Source of the DNA: Liolophura sinensis | Taxonomy: Eukaryota > Mollusca > Polyplacophora > Chitonida > Chitonidae | NCBI RefSeq assembly: GCF_032854445.1 | Contig: NC_088302.1 | Location: 11,777,338-11,841,337 of the forward strand | Direction of reading: 5' to 3' | Length of the DNA: 64,000 nucleotides | In this document: positions 1 through 10,392 of the stretch, one piece after another | Numbering within the stretch: position 1 is the first letter of the stretch | How the letters are laid out: the number at the start of each line of letters is the position of its first letter | Notes under the pieces: generated by a model | Databases searched by the model: none | What the model saw: only the letters and a program-made list of their open reading frames with translations | Told to the model about the DNA's origin: nothing | Translations under genes and position numbers: made by a program

Positions 1-914
1 ATCAAAAACATTGTTGTCCTGTTACAAAATTCTCTGTTGTTGTTATTTTTTTAAAGTCAATTTCTACACAACAGCGTTTGGAACATTTTTTCCCACCATG
101 AATCAGCTGTTGCCCAAATGTTTGCTGTGCAATAGAGATCGAAGAAAAGCGTACAGTGCCGTGGAGAATAGTTACAGGGAAGTTGCATACTTCTAGTTAA
201 TGGACTTCTGGTGCTTTTGATTTAACGATGGACTGAAATTACTGATGACCAAAAAACACAAACAAAAAAAGAATAATACCTGCTTTGACAAAGGAAGATA
301 TTGAAAACACACTGCCTGAATTCTTAAATTAATGGATATGCTTGAGTTATAAGTAACATCACCTCGGTCTTTTTGATAACATAATGCAAAATCCGTCTTT
401 ACTACAAAATTGCTCACTGAGTATTATTTTCAGAAATTAATTTTAAAATAGCAAACAGGATGACACTTCACAATAAGAAGAATTACTTGAACACAATTTT
501 TTAGCATTTGTGGGAACCAAAACAATACAAACATTGTCGGTGATGAATCGTGGGTGGGCAATACGAGTCCATGTGAACGCAAGCTTACAGGAAGTCTGTG
601 TCAAAATACTGTCATCTGATCCATTTAGTGACAGAAATCAGAAGCGTGTGGTTAAAAAAATTATGACTACATCAAAAAAAAAAATGGAAATTAATAAAAT
701 AAAAAAAATGTCATGCGTACAATCAGGGAAACCAAAAGGGTTTGGGCATGCCACTGTCTACATCAATTCAAATTACACATGCCTTCACAGTGCATCTTCT
801 TTTCATTTCTCCCCACTTCTAAAACTGTATTCTGTAGTATCAATTTACATATATTTGTATTAAAAACGGGTTTTATACCAACAAACTGTCTAATACAAAA
901 AGCAAACTACTTAC
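1..914. other. Intron or 3' region left of the 0.9-kb exon
   Basis: AT-rich sequence with A-runs around 655-710. Apart from the candidate acceptor at 124 I see no coding exon. Short open frames here (for example around 510-860 on the plus strand) have low-complexity Lys/Ser composition, overlap each other in different frames, and lack flanking splice signals. Confidence 0.5.
103..124 (-). CDS. Candidate terminal exon (DKHLGNS then stop)
   Basis: A strong acceptor (pyrimidine tract cttttcttcgatctctattg then cacag) precedes position 124 on the minus strand. Joined to the last two bases of the 915-1031 exon, the frame reads D-K-H-L-G-N-S and stops at TGA (105-103). A GTGGG donor at about 96 would also allow a non-terminal use. 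No AATAAA polyadenylation signal is seen in the 100 bp left of it, so this may be the end of an isoform or a chance acceptor. Confidence 0.25.
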
Positions 915-1031
915 TCATTCAGGAAATCTGTGAGGGACATCTGAGACTTTTTGTGCTCCTCATTTTTCAAAAGTTGATTCAGAGTTTCATCTTCATCCTC
1001 TTCAACTTCTTCTTGTCTGCGAAACTGAGCG
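915..1031 (-). CDS. Exon 15 of the large minus-strand gene: helical segment with acidic cluster
   Basis: 117 bp, phase 2 in and phase 2 out. The acceptor is ttttttcctccag before 1031 and the donor is GTAAGT starting at 914. It encodes AQFRRQEEVEEDEDETLNQL followed by LKNEEHKKSQMSLTDFLN. The acidic run EEVEEDEDE followed by NQLLKN looks like an amphipathic helix, and SLTDFLN resembles a short linear motif. The preceding exon (4184-4249) leaves GA, and this exon starts with C, giving Asp at the junction. Exon length and clean boundaries make it a firm call, but the family is unrecognised. The reading frame leaves two bases for a further exon to the left. Confidence 0.85.
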
Positions 1032-4000
1032 CTGGAGGAAAAAAGTGAGTTCCCAATGAAGGTGTGAACATACATGGTATTAAAGTCAGAGCCTATAAAG
1101 AACACTGTTGCCTAATTTCATGATGTTAGTGACATTTTGTTGCAAATACATTCAATTCTGGAAATTATTTTTTGCTTAAATAATGAATAGGTGAAGGTCA
1201 CCCAAACCAGTGTCAATTCAATAAATATGTCAAGGTCATGTAACTATGTCAGTAAACAACTCATTTACAATAATTTATCTGGGTAGACATTGAACTGGTG
1301 AACTGATTGAACACTTGAGTGACTTTAAACAACCTTGAATCAATGCGCAACTGTTACATATTGATGTATCTATAACAATAAGAAAGGCGAAGCAACTGTT
1401 AGAACCAAGCCTGTCTTATACCCCCATTTGATATTTTCTGTCTAACTATTACATTCACCCATAACAGGCATGCCAAGTAGTTAGCTTCAAAAGTTGTAAC
1501 CATTCCCATTTTACACTGGAACACGGATGAAGTGCATAGCAGATTATCAATATGCCATCATCTTAGATTTTATGAATTAATTGTTTTTCTGATCACAGAA
1601 GAAATAAAAAAAAAAGAAAAAAGTTAAAAAGAAATTTAAAACCATTCAATTCTTGGGAAAAAAAAATGTAAGATTTTTGATTACAAAACTTGGCTGAGGA
1701 AACCAATTCACTTTGCCAGAACCTTACGAACCTTGTGACCAAATGCCACTGCAAAACAGACGTTTCAAAACCTGATTTCACTGGTCACAGGTAAGATGAC
1801 TGAACTGAGACAGTTTACTGTAATTCGCCTGAATTTTAACATTTCCTAGGTGACAGATTTTGCTTGATTCAGATTAATTCAATCACCTTCAGGAGTTTTT
1901 AGTGAAGTGTGATCAAGTTCTTTTCGGAAAAAATTCTGCAATGGTATCAAAAGTGTCACTTTATGGTCCTTACTGTAATTCTTCAACCTTTTCACCTGTT
2001 TCCAAGGTGTTTATTCAAGAATATTCTGAGGGCATCATTTTGAAACTGGCATACCAAACACATGTAGTTTTGTCTTCAAAATCTAAACTAAACGTGCATA
2101 AATTATACTGAAAGTTACTCTTCCACATGCGAAATGCTTCTGAAAGTGCCCTTTTACACATCAATCTTTAGGGGAAATACAGCCAATTGCTGGGCCAAGG
2201 TGGCTCAGCCAGAAATGGTTTGTTTGCAAATCAAAATTTCTAGTAAAATGGTCATCTGTTATTAAACAGAAAAAAACCCTGAGTGACATATGACCAAAAT
2301 TTTTGTGTCACAGATAATACAGGTATCAATATAATACATATGCGGTCAGATTTATAATGACAAATGAGCATACCAGGTATGCTTCTATACATACATTTGT
2401 TAGTAGTATGATCATGCTCTGATAGGAAAAAAGCCAACGGCATTCTTAATGCTTTACCTCAATCAAGGGTGAATATTAAATGAAATGATGAAAGATGAAA
2501 GATGTGTGCATGACCAGTCTTCCAGTCCAGTGAGACATTCCTAGCAATCAAAGGAGTGAACATGTAAAAAGCATAATGCAAGCAATCTCAAAAAGCAAGC
2601 AGGATGGGAAAGAAGGATGGGGAAGATAAGCAACTAAATAAATTTTGCAACTGGAGAAAAAGCTGCATTTTTTTTTTTTTAAATTTTTTTCCTTAAGAGT
2701 TACACACTGCTTCACACATGTTGTTTTTCTGAAATTAATCTACATGCTCTCAGGTTAGGGAAAGACAATTCTGAAATTTCTTGTCATAACTCAATGTAGT
2801 GCAAGAGTTATCTCCCATGAAATGAGACAATCTGATCATGGACCTAGGTATGTAACTGGGAACAAATTGGAACAAACACTAATAAAGTTTAAATTGTTTG
2901 ATCACCTTTTAACCTGTACCTCAACAGAAAATGACTTCATAACACAACCCTTTACACTGTCAGGTATATATATATATATAAAGTAAGATTCGAATGAAAT
3001 GGTGATTTATAAATATTATATACATACAATCATGTCCTATTCCTACAAAGCTATGATTCAAAATAATGATCGAATTTTGCAATACAAATGGGCCATTAGA
3101 ACGCATTCCTTCCTATATTTAAGGCAACAGTTTTTTTTTGTTTTTTTTTTAATGCACTCGTATTTTATTGGTGACCCATAAGTACAGTGCTTCATTAAAT
3201 TTGAAAGCAAGTCAATTTCACGTCACCAATCAGACTTCTTTGTCTCCATATTCACTGTATATTCTATTACTGCTATTAAATTGCAATATATAATATTTAT
3301 TTTGCTTTGATACCAGATTAATCAAAACCAAAACCAGCATGCTATTCACCCTATCTCAGTGCATGAAAATCCAGAGGCAGCATGCAAAACTAAACAGTCC
3401 ATGCAGAAACCATAAAATTGGCAGTGAAATTAACAGTGAACCCCACCACCTGCAGACATTCTTTCTTGCATTGCCAACAAGGCTGATTTATATCAGTTCA
3501 AAAAATTTAAAGCTTTCTCCTTATTTCCTCATAATCCAATTTGGAAGGCATCACAGGACAAAAAGCTGCTAGTATCCACTATATATCTGATAAGGGATAA
3601 TCTGAGGGTTTACAGTTTCACCTACATGTAACTTATCCTTTTATATTATACAGAAGAACAAGTTTTGACTTTGATCAAAGACTAATTTGTGAGGCATTTG
3701 CACCTCGGTTATCAATGGACTATCAAGCCTGAATTGAATCCATCTCTCAATGGATTTAATTCAGGTAGCCGATGAAAGGCTGTGATTAACAATTTGAGCT
3801 CATTTATCACCAACCCATAAACCTGACACTCTTGAAAATGGCATTAAACACCAATCAAATGAATTAAGCTATTTTACACTTTCTGAAGCTGCTAGCATAA
3901 GATTACTTCATGGACTACATTTTAATTCTTGCAGTTTTGAAGCACATCTGCCTGCCTTTTGTTAATTTTCTACACGGCTGCAGCCATAAAGACATTAAAA

Positions 4001-4183
4001 AGTGTGAGTAGAAAGCTGGTTCACAGGAGAACTGTTCACAAAAGTAGTGTCTACACACAAACATGTAGAGCTTGCTTGCAAGGAGCACAGGTGTTCAACT
4101 GCAAGTGCCTGATAAATGGAAAGCTAAAAAAGCAGCCAGATATAGAATGTCAACTAGGAACGCGGCTGGTAGTAGCCACTCAC
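1032..4183 (-). other. Intron with a dispersed-repeat copy (family A) and homopolymer runs
   Basis: 3.15 kb between exons 15 and 14, bounded by GTGAGT (donor of exon 14) and cctccag (acceptor of exon 15). It holds a copy of dispersed family A at about 1965-2150, a (TA)n run at 2964-2980, T-runs at 2671 and 3128-3150, and no exon that passes splice and phase checks. Confidence 0.7.
1965..2150 (+). repeat. Dispersed repeat family A, copy 1
   Basis: Shares an ordered string of motifs with copies near 14.2, 15.4 and 63.8 kb: ctgtaattcttcaa, a Gly-codon-like gggcatcattt/aggcattatt block, gttttgtc, then gtgcataaattatactgaaagtt and a closing motif near atgcgaaatgcttc. Divergence between copies is substantial, so it is old. 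No coding capacity is seen; the class of element is unknown. Confidence 0.55.
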
Positions 4184-4249
4184 TCGTACTCAGCAATGGC
4201 GTTTCGCAGGGAGACATGTTTGTCCAATATACTGACGGGTCGAGCTAGT
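4184..4249 (-). CDS. Exon 14: short helical exon
   Basis: 66 bp, phase 2 in and 2 out, so it can be included or skipped without changing frame. The acceptor is gcggctttgtttgcag (before 4249) and the donor GTGAGT begins at 4183. It encodes LARPVSILDKHVSLRNAIAE then Tyr, with the last two bases (GA) completed by exon 15. Preceded by CA from exon 13, the junction codon is CAA (Gln). The pattern of hydrophobic residues (V, I, L, V, L, I) suggests an amphipathic helix that continues into exon 15. Splice signals are strong on both sides; a plus-strand open frame covering the same bases is a shadow. Confidence 0.8.
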
Positions 4250-6210
4250 CTGCAAACAAAGCCGCAAATGAAAACGTCCAACATCAATAGACTATCAACG
4301 TAAAAAGGGATGAGGGAAAGACGAAATAAACACGTGGGAAAGAGGGAAAGAACACAAATAAAAATAGTTTACAGTTTATCACACAACAAGAAACTAACCA
4401 ACCTCTTCTACAAAAGAAAATTTCTATCACCCTTCAGAGACAGGTATGGCTTTCTTGTTTCACCATTTCCACTGGTTACCTGGCTGTCATATGTGTCGAC
4501 AAATGTGGACAAGCCGCACACATTTCACCGGACCAAATATTATCTTGGGATACATATACGTGTATACAGATGATTTGGTGAATTAGAGCATTCTGGAGGC
4601 AGGCCAAACAAAAGCATAGTGATCTGAAATGCTATGGTACATTCTAAAATACCAGTGTTCATGAACATAAAACGTGGTCATGAAATGACAAACAACCAAA
4701 CACATCCTGTTTCTGTAGCATTTTATGTAGGTATAATAACTAATTTGATCAATGTTCATACTTGGTTACAAAATATATCTACGGTTACAGATCAAATAAG
4801 ACCCACAATTTTCTTAAAAACACTATTAAAAGAAGGTTGGTTAATGTCTTTCAAATACCCTCAAAATTCTTCCCCAATGAATTTGTTTTATCCCAAATAG
4901 TTTAAAAAAAAAAAAAAAAAAACTTCATATACATCTAATTAATCATAGCAGATGTACATGAATGTTAAAAAGAGAAACATTTTAACCTAATAATTGGTCA
5001 ATGGGCTCTATACACATAAAAGCAATAATGTGCAGACAAAAAAAAAAACGTCCCCAAACTTAAATTAACTCTATTGCAGTGAATGTGTACACAAATCCAT
5101 TGGGGAGAACTAAACTCATAATACCCAAAAGGAAAACAGAAAACCAAACAAGGTCACAAACACAGTGTCATCTAATGTCTATAACACAATGAATGAACAA
5201 AGCTAGTTGTACATTATAAATACGTATTGTGACCAATCATCTGCTGGTATGATAAACAATGGGAGCAAATGGGATGAGTTTTATGAAGCTTGCAACAACA
5301 TACATGTAGTTCTTCTGCAGAAATGATGGATGCACAATTTCTCAAACATTAACAATTTTCAAACAGTTTACATAGTTTTTCACTTCAGAGCATTACCTAA
5401 TGGTTTTCACAGTATAGTATAAATCATCAAGAAATAACAATCAATTACTGATGCTCCCAACAAGTATATGAGGTCTGTGAACTTACTGAAACCATAATTA
5501 CAAGAACCTAGCACTAAATATTATCCTTAATCCTCAATAAATTTGATCAGTAAACTATTACTTAAGATGCAGTTTCAAAAACATAATTCATCAGACTCTG
5601 AAGGTTAAAATGTATTGCTCATGCCGCTGGAGGAAAATATGAATTTCACAGAAATTATAAAATAACACGTTCATATCAGAGAGAATACCGCATGTGCCAA
5701 AACCTGCAATATGTCCATGATCATATTTGCTGAGGGTTTTGGTAGTTATGCTGATCAACTGGCCAAAACCTGCAATATGTCCATGATCAAATTTGCTGAG
5801 GGTTTTGGTAGTTATGCTGATCAATTGGCCAAAACCTGCAATATGTCCATGATCATATTTGCTGAGGGTTTTGGTAGTTATGCTGATCAATTGGCCAAAA
5901 CCTGCAATATGTCCATGATCATATTTGCTGAGGGTTTTGGTAGTTATGCTGATCAATTGGCCAAAACCTGCAATATGTCCATGATCATATTTGCTGAGGG
6001 TTTTGGTAGTTATGCTGATCAATTGGCCAAAACCTGCAATATGTCCATGATCAAATTTGCTGAGGGTTTTGGTAGTTATGTTGATCAATTGGCATAAACC
6101 TGCAATATGTCTATGATCAAATTTGCTGAGGGTTTTGGTAGTTATACTGATCAAATTGCTTGGAAAAAGATATTTCATGGAGGATATTTCATTTGGAGGG
6201 AAGTACTTAC
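4250..6210 (-). other. Intron containing the 66-bp tandem array
   Basis: 1.96 kb between exons 14 and 13. Apart from the array at 5697-6158 it holds A-runs (4902-4921, 5038-5049) and no coding exon I can support. The array ends about 50 bp from the donor of exon 13. Confidence 0.65.
5697..6158. repeat. 66-bp tandem repeat, about 7 copies
   Basis: Units begin at 5697, 5763, 5829, 5895, 5961, 6027 and 6093, exactly 66 bp apart, each starting ccaaaacctgcaatatg (the last one variant) and containing gctgagggttttggtag. Copies differ at a few positions, for example catgatcata versus catgatcaaa. Because 66 is a multiple of three and the unit has no stop in one frame per strand, artefactual open frames run through it on both strands (22-residue periods). 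It lies wholly within an intron. Confidence 0.95.
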
Positions 6211-6262
6211 TGCTTATCTCTGACATTCCTCTTAGTGGGTGAATCTTTTCGCATTTGAACAT
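6211..6262 (-). CDS. Exon 13: small basic exon
   Basis: 52 bp, phase 1 in, phase 2 out. Acceptor tctgtttgtgacag before 6262; donor GTAAGT starts at 6210. In the phase set by its neighbours it encodes D-VQMRKDSPTKRNVRDK and leaves CA. The composition (MRKDSPTKR) is basic, with a Ser-Pro site, like the rest of the middle region. It is the only phase-1-to-2 exon that repairs the frame between exons 12 and 14. A longer open frame beginning at ATG 6262 reads it in another frame and is rejected. Confidence 0.72.
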
Positions 6263-7081
6263 CTGTCACAAACAGAAGGCAATATTGACCACCAATCTGA
6301 TAAAATAGCTTTATGAGAAAAATCACACAAGCTTGCGCATAAAGAAACAAGTACTAGTACCAACAAACACATTACTGTCCTGCAGTGATAAAACCATGTC
6401 TAGTTTCTTTAGGGAATCTTTATATTTGATAAAACATATCTAATTCTAGCATATGTTTGAGGAAAAAATTATCAATGCAAAAATTTACTGTAAAAAACTA
6501 AACTCATTACATAATTTACAATGACTGGAATTTCAAAAAGGTGACATCATTTTTTTTTTTTTTTTCAGAAAAAGACAAGAAGTACTTGTGGAAAAAGACT
6601 GCACCTCTAACAGGAACCTAACAAACCTAAAGCTGCAAATAAACCAGCAAAAGCTGATTACAAGCCTTATTTTTGGTTTTTTAAAAAGTTGTGTGAATGG
6701 TGTATCATTCCTCTAAAAATCAGTTCTGTTAAATGTGAAATTCACTGCAACTCCTATTACATGTAGATTTTTCGATTAGAAAGTTTCTAAACTTAAAATC
6801 TTGAATACAGAAGTGAAGAGATAACAAGCCAGGTTTTTTTTGAAGAATATCTGCAAAACGAAATGATCATTTAAGCCAAAAACTAAAGCATCTGAATTTG
6901 GGCACATGACACTCCTAGTCTACCAAACCAAATCCTCGAATCAGCTTTTCAATATTCTGCGACTGGAGATGCCATACCTAAAGTGGGATTGCATGTTCAA
7001 CCTTGGGACTGAGGACGGACTACTTAATAAACATAACACAACTCTTTCACCAAACAATATTCCTTGTGCTTCAACTCTTAC
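6263..7081 (-). other. Intron, no further features
   Basis: 0.8 kb between exons 13 and 12. AT-rich with a T-run at 6550-6565. I see no exon, repeat array or recognisable element. Confidence 0.6.
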
Positions 7082-7259
7082 CTTGCCTCGGTTTCAGACT
7101 ATTGGCCGCCTCAGGGAGGGAAGGAGTTGATCGAGACTTTTGCATCAGACTGGAATGTGGTACAACGAGACTGTTCACCGCCGACTTGTGGTCGTTGTCA
7201 AGAGATGACCCTTGAGACGATACTATTGCTTGAGCACGCATTTTCACTGGAGACATTGC
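7082..7259 (-). CDS. Exon 12: Ser-rich exon with a 14-3-3-like motif and two acceptors
   Basis: 178 bp if the acceptor ttctgttgaag (before 7259) is used: phase 0 in, 1 out, which fits exon 11. A second acceptor, atgtctccag, 13 bp further on gives 7246 as the first base and phase 1 in, which fits exon 10 directly. The donor GTAAG starts at 7081. It encodes AMSPVKMRAQAIVSSQGSSL, then a stretch with KSRSTPSLPEAANSLKPRQ. R-S-T-P-S-L-P matches the shape of a mode II 14-3-3 site (RxxxSxP). Likely disordered and phosphorylated; this is inferred from composition. Confidence 0.78.
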
Positions 7260-7903
7260 CTTCAACAGAACCATACACATGCATCAGTATTTAAATCTGT
7301 CTCACCCATAGCTAGGTTTTCAATGTTTTTGTTTATCATGGCTCTAAGTGGACAAACACATCTCTTTCGTGATTTATTTATGATTTATTATATTCTGAGG
7401 CTTGCTGAAATACTTAATTATCACAAATCACCATGTTAAAGCCATACGCAAGAAACAAACAGCACAATGAAAAAGTCATAAAAGCAAAGCAGAAATCATA
7501 TTCTTTTGAACATTCTTTCTGTGAAATCCATGCTTTTCCTTTCAAAACACAGGAGGAACACTACAAAAATTGTAATTATATTTAATGCTATGAAGCATTA
7601 TCTGCTATCAAAATAATGTATAGTTGCTCGCAGAATAAATCCAAGTTTTGTGATATGTTTCTCTCTATGAAATAAAATAAACGCTAAAACATAAGAACAT
7701 TTCGCTAAGATGTTGGTGATCAGTTTTAGGGAGGTTGAACTGGTCAGTTCTTGCAGAAATGCACCACTCTTTACCAGGCACGGCTTATTTCCAAACTTAA
7801 GTCATAGCGGGGTTTAAACCTAGATCCCTTGACTTCGAGGCCAATGCTTCCACCTCCCAGTACTGAGAGACTGAGAGACGGTTGCATGAACCTACTGACT
7901 CAC
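7260..7903 (-). other. Intron with a possible degenerate tRNA-derived SINE
   Basis: 0.64 kb between exons 12 and 11. At about 7720-7860 the minus strand carries a tRNA-like stretch with ggtttaaaccccgc, resembling a B box (GGTTCRANYCC), and gcattggcctcgaagtc before it. No A box or target-site duplication is clear, so the SINE reading is tentative. Confidence 0.35.
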
Positions 7904-8031
7904 TTTGTTATCTTGAGTAGGTGTACGGGAACTAGGAGACGTGTCCAGACTGGCACTGGTGGAAAATGATCGCTCTGAGCGTGGTTGGACGTTCCACGCC
8001 TGCTGACCAGGGTCTAGCTCATGGAAACAAT
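7904..8031 (-). CDS. Exon 11: Ser-rich cassette exon
   Basis: 128 bp, phase 1 in, phase 0 out. Acceptor gctgtctatcattttgtccag before 8031 and a consensus donor GTGAGT starting at 7903. It encodes D-CFHELDPGQQAWNVQPRSER then SFSTSASLDTSPSSRTPTQDNK. Ser/Thr-Pro sites (TSP, RTP) match the rest of this region. It fits only with the upstream acceptor of exon 12; if it is skipped, exon 12 must start at its inner acceptor. That makes it a probable alternative exon. Confidence 0.72.
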
Positions 8032-8149
8032 CTGGACAAAATGATAGACAGCACTTTAGTTCAGTTGTAATAGGTCACACACTGGATTGTATCTATCCAT
8101 GCAGGCAGATATACTGGAAACAATTACACATTACACCTAGTCTTGGACG

Positions 8150-8293
8150 ACATCACATTTGGTCCTGGACAACATTACATTTGGTCTTGGATGACATTAC
8201 ATTTGGTCTTGGACAACATTACATTTGGTCCTGGACGACATTTGGTCTTGGACGACATTACATTTGGTCCTGGACGACATTACATTTGGTTCT
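8150..8293. repeat. Minisatellite of about 22 bp
   Basis: Six or so units of the form acattacatttggtcytgga, with gacgac/gacaac/gatgac variants and one shortened unit around 8237-8255. It lies in the intron between exons 11 and 10. Plus-strand open frames over it are repeats of the unit and have no gene support. Confidence 0.85.
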
Positions 8294-8456
8294 GGATTTA
8301 CACCATACCACATTTCCTCCTGGACAACATTACATGTACACTTGGTTCTACAGATGCAGACAATTTTTTAGGCTTATCAACCCATTCATTGTGAAACGTG
8401 TGACAAGTACATATGCTATTCATTCATTATATACGTACATCTGTGCTGTCACTAAC

Positions 8457-8647
8457 CTGAAGAGTTTCCACCAATCCTAGACTGTGGAGACATTTCCCCT
8501 GGAGACAGGTCTTCGTCCATTGGCTGTATCATTTGGCTGTTGCTGAGGCTGACTTGTGATTGGCTGGGAGTTGGGTTCTCCCGAGCATCATGGAATGAAT
8601 CATCTTCCTCCGAAACTAAGCCATTCTCCAGGCTACTTAAACTTAAG
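8457..8647 (-). CDS. Exon 10: acidic, Ser-rich exon
   Basis: 191 bp, phase 2 in, phase 1 out. Acceptor ctttgtgttttgcag before 8647; donor GTTAGT starts at 8456. It encodes LSLSSLENGLVSEEDDSFHD, then a Pro/Ser/Gln stretch with SQSQVSLSNSQMIQPMDEDL and SPGEMSPQSRIGGNSS. Acidic clusters next to serines (SEEDDS) are casein-kinase-2-like. The junction with exon 9 makes Ser (AG+C). Predicted intrinsically disordered. Confidence 0.83.
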
Positions 8648-9179
8648 CTGCAAAACACAAAGTTTGTGAATCTTTTTAGAGGCAGATGATATGTCATGAC
8701 ATACAGTACAGTCCGATATAATCTCTACATACTCTGACAAAGTGGAAGCTTGACTGTTGTATAATTCTGCCATTACCAACATACTAGTGCTTTCTGGGAA
8801 GCTTGGATCAAATTTCTGATATCCTGTCTTTTAAAATGAGCCATTCATTTTACGTCTAAGCCTGATGGCAGAGCCACAGGAAATTAGCAGCACTTTTCAT
8901 TGCCTCATGCAATTGTTTATGAAGGATTTGATCAGGATGGGAGCAGGATGTCCTAACAATTTGATCAGGACCCAATCAACTTCTACATGTACATTTAGAA
9001 TGTGAAATTAAGATAAATAGTTTTTTTATGTATTCTTAGTTTGCACACAGTTGGATTTCATTCTTGTTCCAACTTTAGGCAGCTTGATAATCACAAAATG
9101 TATGCAGCTTGACAACATGTAAAAGGGACTATAAAAGAGTTTCCATTAGAAAATATGCACATCATCAAACAAATATTTA

Positions 9180-9870
9180 TCTTTGCAAACATATATCAAA
9201 ATCCTACTTTGCTGTGCTATGGAACATGCAACCATTTTCATGAATGTGGAAATTTTACTTCTCTGACGAAACTTTTGACAAAATATGCACATTTCTGCAC
9301 GAGTGGGGAAGTCCTACTTTGCTGAGGCTATGCCAAAGTGTACTATGGAATATGCAACTTTCCGCATGAGTGGGGAAGTCCTACTTTGCTGAGGCTATGC
9401 CAAAGTATACTATGGAATATGCAACCATTTTCATGAATGTGGAAATTCTATTTCGCTGATATGAGGCTTTGCCTCAAAACTTTTGACGAAATATGCAACT
9501 TTCTGCATGAGTGGTGAAGTCCTACTTTGCTGAGGCTATGCCAAAGTGTACTATGGAATATGCAACCATTTTCGTAAGTGAGGAAGTCCTACATTGCTGA
9601 GGCTATGCCAAAGTGTACTATGGAATATGCAACCATTTTCGTAAGTGAGGAAGTCCTACATTGCTGAGGTTATGCCAAAGTGTACTATGGAATATGCAAC
9701 CATTTTCGTAAGTGAGGAAGTCCTACATTGCTGAGGTTATGCCAAAGTGTACTATGGAATATGCAACCATTTTCGTAAGTGAGGAAGTCCTACATTGCTG
9801 AGGTTATGCCAAAGTGTACTATGGAATATGCAACCATTTTCGTAAGTGAGGAAGTCCTACATTGCTGCAA
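9180..9870. repeat. 67-bp tandem repeat, about 5 regular and several degenerate copies
   Basis: Regular units start gaggaagtcctacattgctg at 9580, 9647, 9714, 9781 and 9848, exactly 67 bp apart, and contain atgccaaagtgtactatgg and aaccattttcgtaag. To the left (9180-9570) older, diverged copies alternate with inserted blocks such as gatatgaggctttgcc. Divergence falls from left to right, which suggests recent expansion at the right edge, next to the coding remnant. Confidence 0.9.
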
Positions 9871-10392
9871 TACTTAAACTTTTAATGGATTCTCCAACCA
9901 TTTTCATAAGACGCTTCCCCTCTTCGGAAGAGGTCTGTGCTTTATGTGTAGAGATCAAGAGATTTCTCATGTTCTGTAGAGCGGTCGAAATGTAAGCCAC
10001 GTTTTCAGCCAGGCTTAGCCCAGGGTTTTGTCCGTCTATCTCGAGGGTCCATCAACACTTAAGTACACGTCTACCCCCATGTTCCTCAGAGACGTGTTAA
10101 GAGCACATAACGAAACTGCGTCCAAACAAGACCTTAGTCCAAAATCTCTCCAGTTCAAATTTACTCAGCTCAGGGTTTACAAGGTGGGGCAGTGTTTCAG
10201 CACTGATTGTCAAATTGACAGAAAAAAAATGAGCAAACTGCTGGACATGACTTGTAGCGAGGTAGCAGTTGTATTGGATGCTCAAGTGGCAGCAGGGAAT
10301 GTTTCCATTCTCTCAAAGTATTCTTTTCGACCAAACAATTTGCATCGCTCCATTCCCAGACCAATGGCAGTATCAGCATTGAGCCTGATCAC
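9866..10392 (-). pseudogene. Degraded protein-coding remnant, unidentified
   Basis: Three minus-strand stretches read like conserved protein but lie in different frames separated by stops: VIRLNADTAIGLGMERCKLF continuing to GRKEYFERMETFPAAT (about 10392-10285), then ALNTSLRNMGVDVYLSVDGP (about 10110-10040), then after a frameshift GQNPGLSLAENVAYIST and QNMRNLLISTHKAQTSSEEG, ending at a TAG near 9866. GC content is higher than in the flanks. The best reading is an old retrocopy or a fragment of a mobile element. A 137-codon open frame on the plus strand (10028-10441) covers part of the same bases and cannot be fully excluded as the real one. No family recognised. Confidence 0.35.

Noticed and set aside
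5591-6262. 223-residue minus-strand and 128-residue plus-strand repeat proteins
   Set aside because: They exist only because the 66-bp unit is a multiple of three and lacks stops; the minus frame reads exon 13 in the wrong phase.
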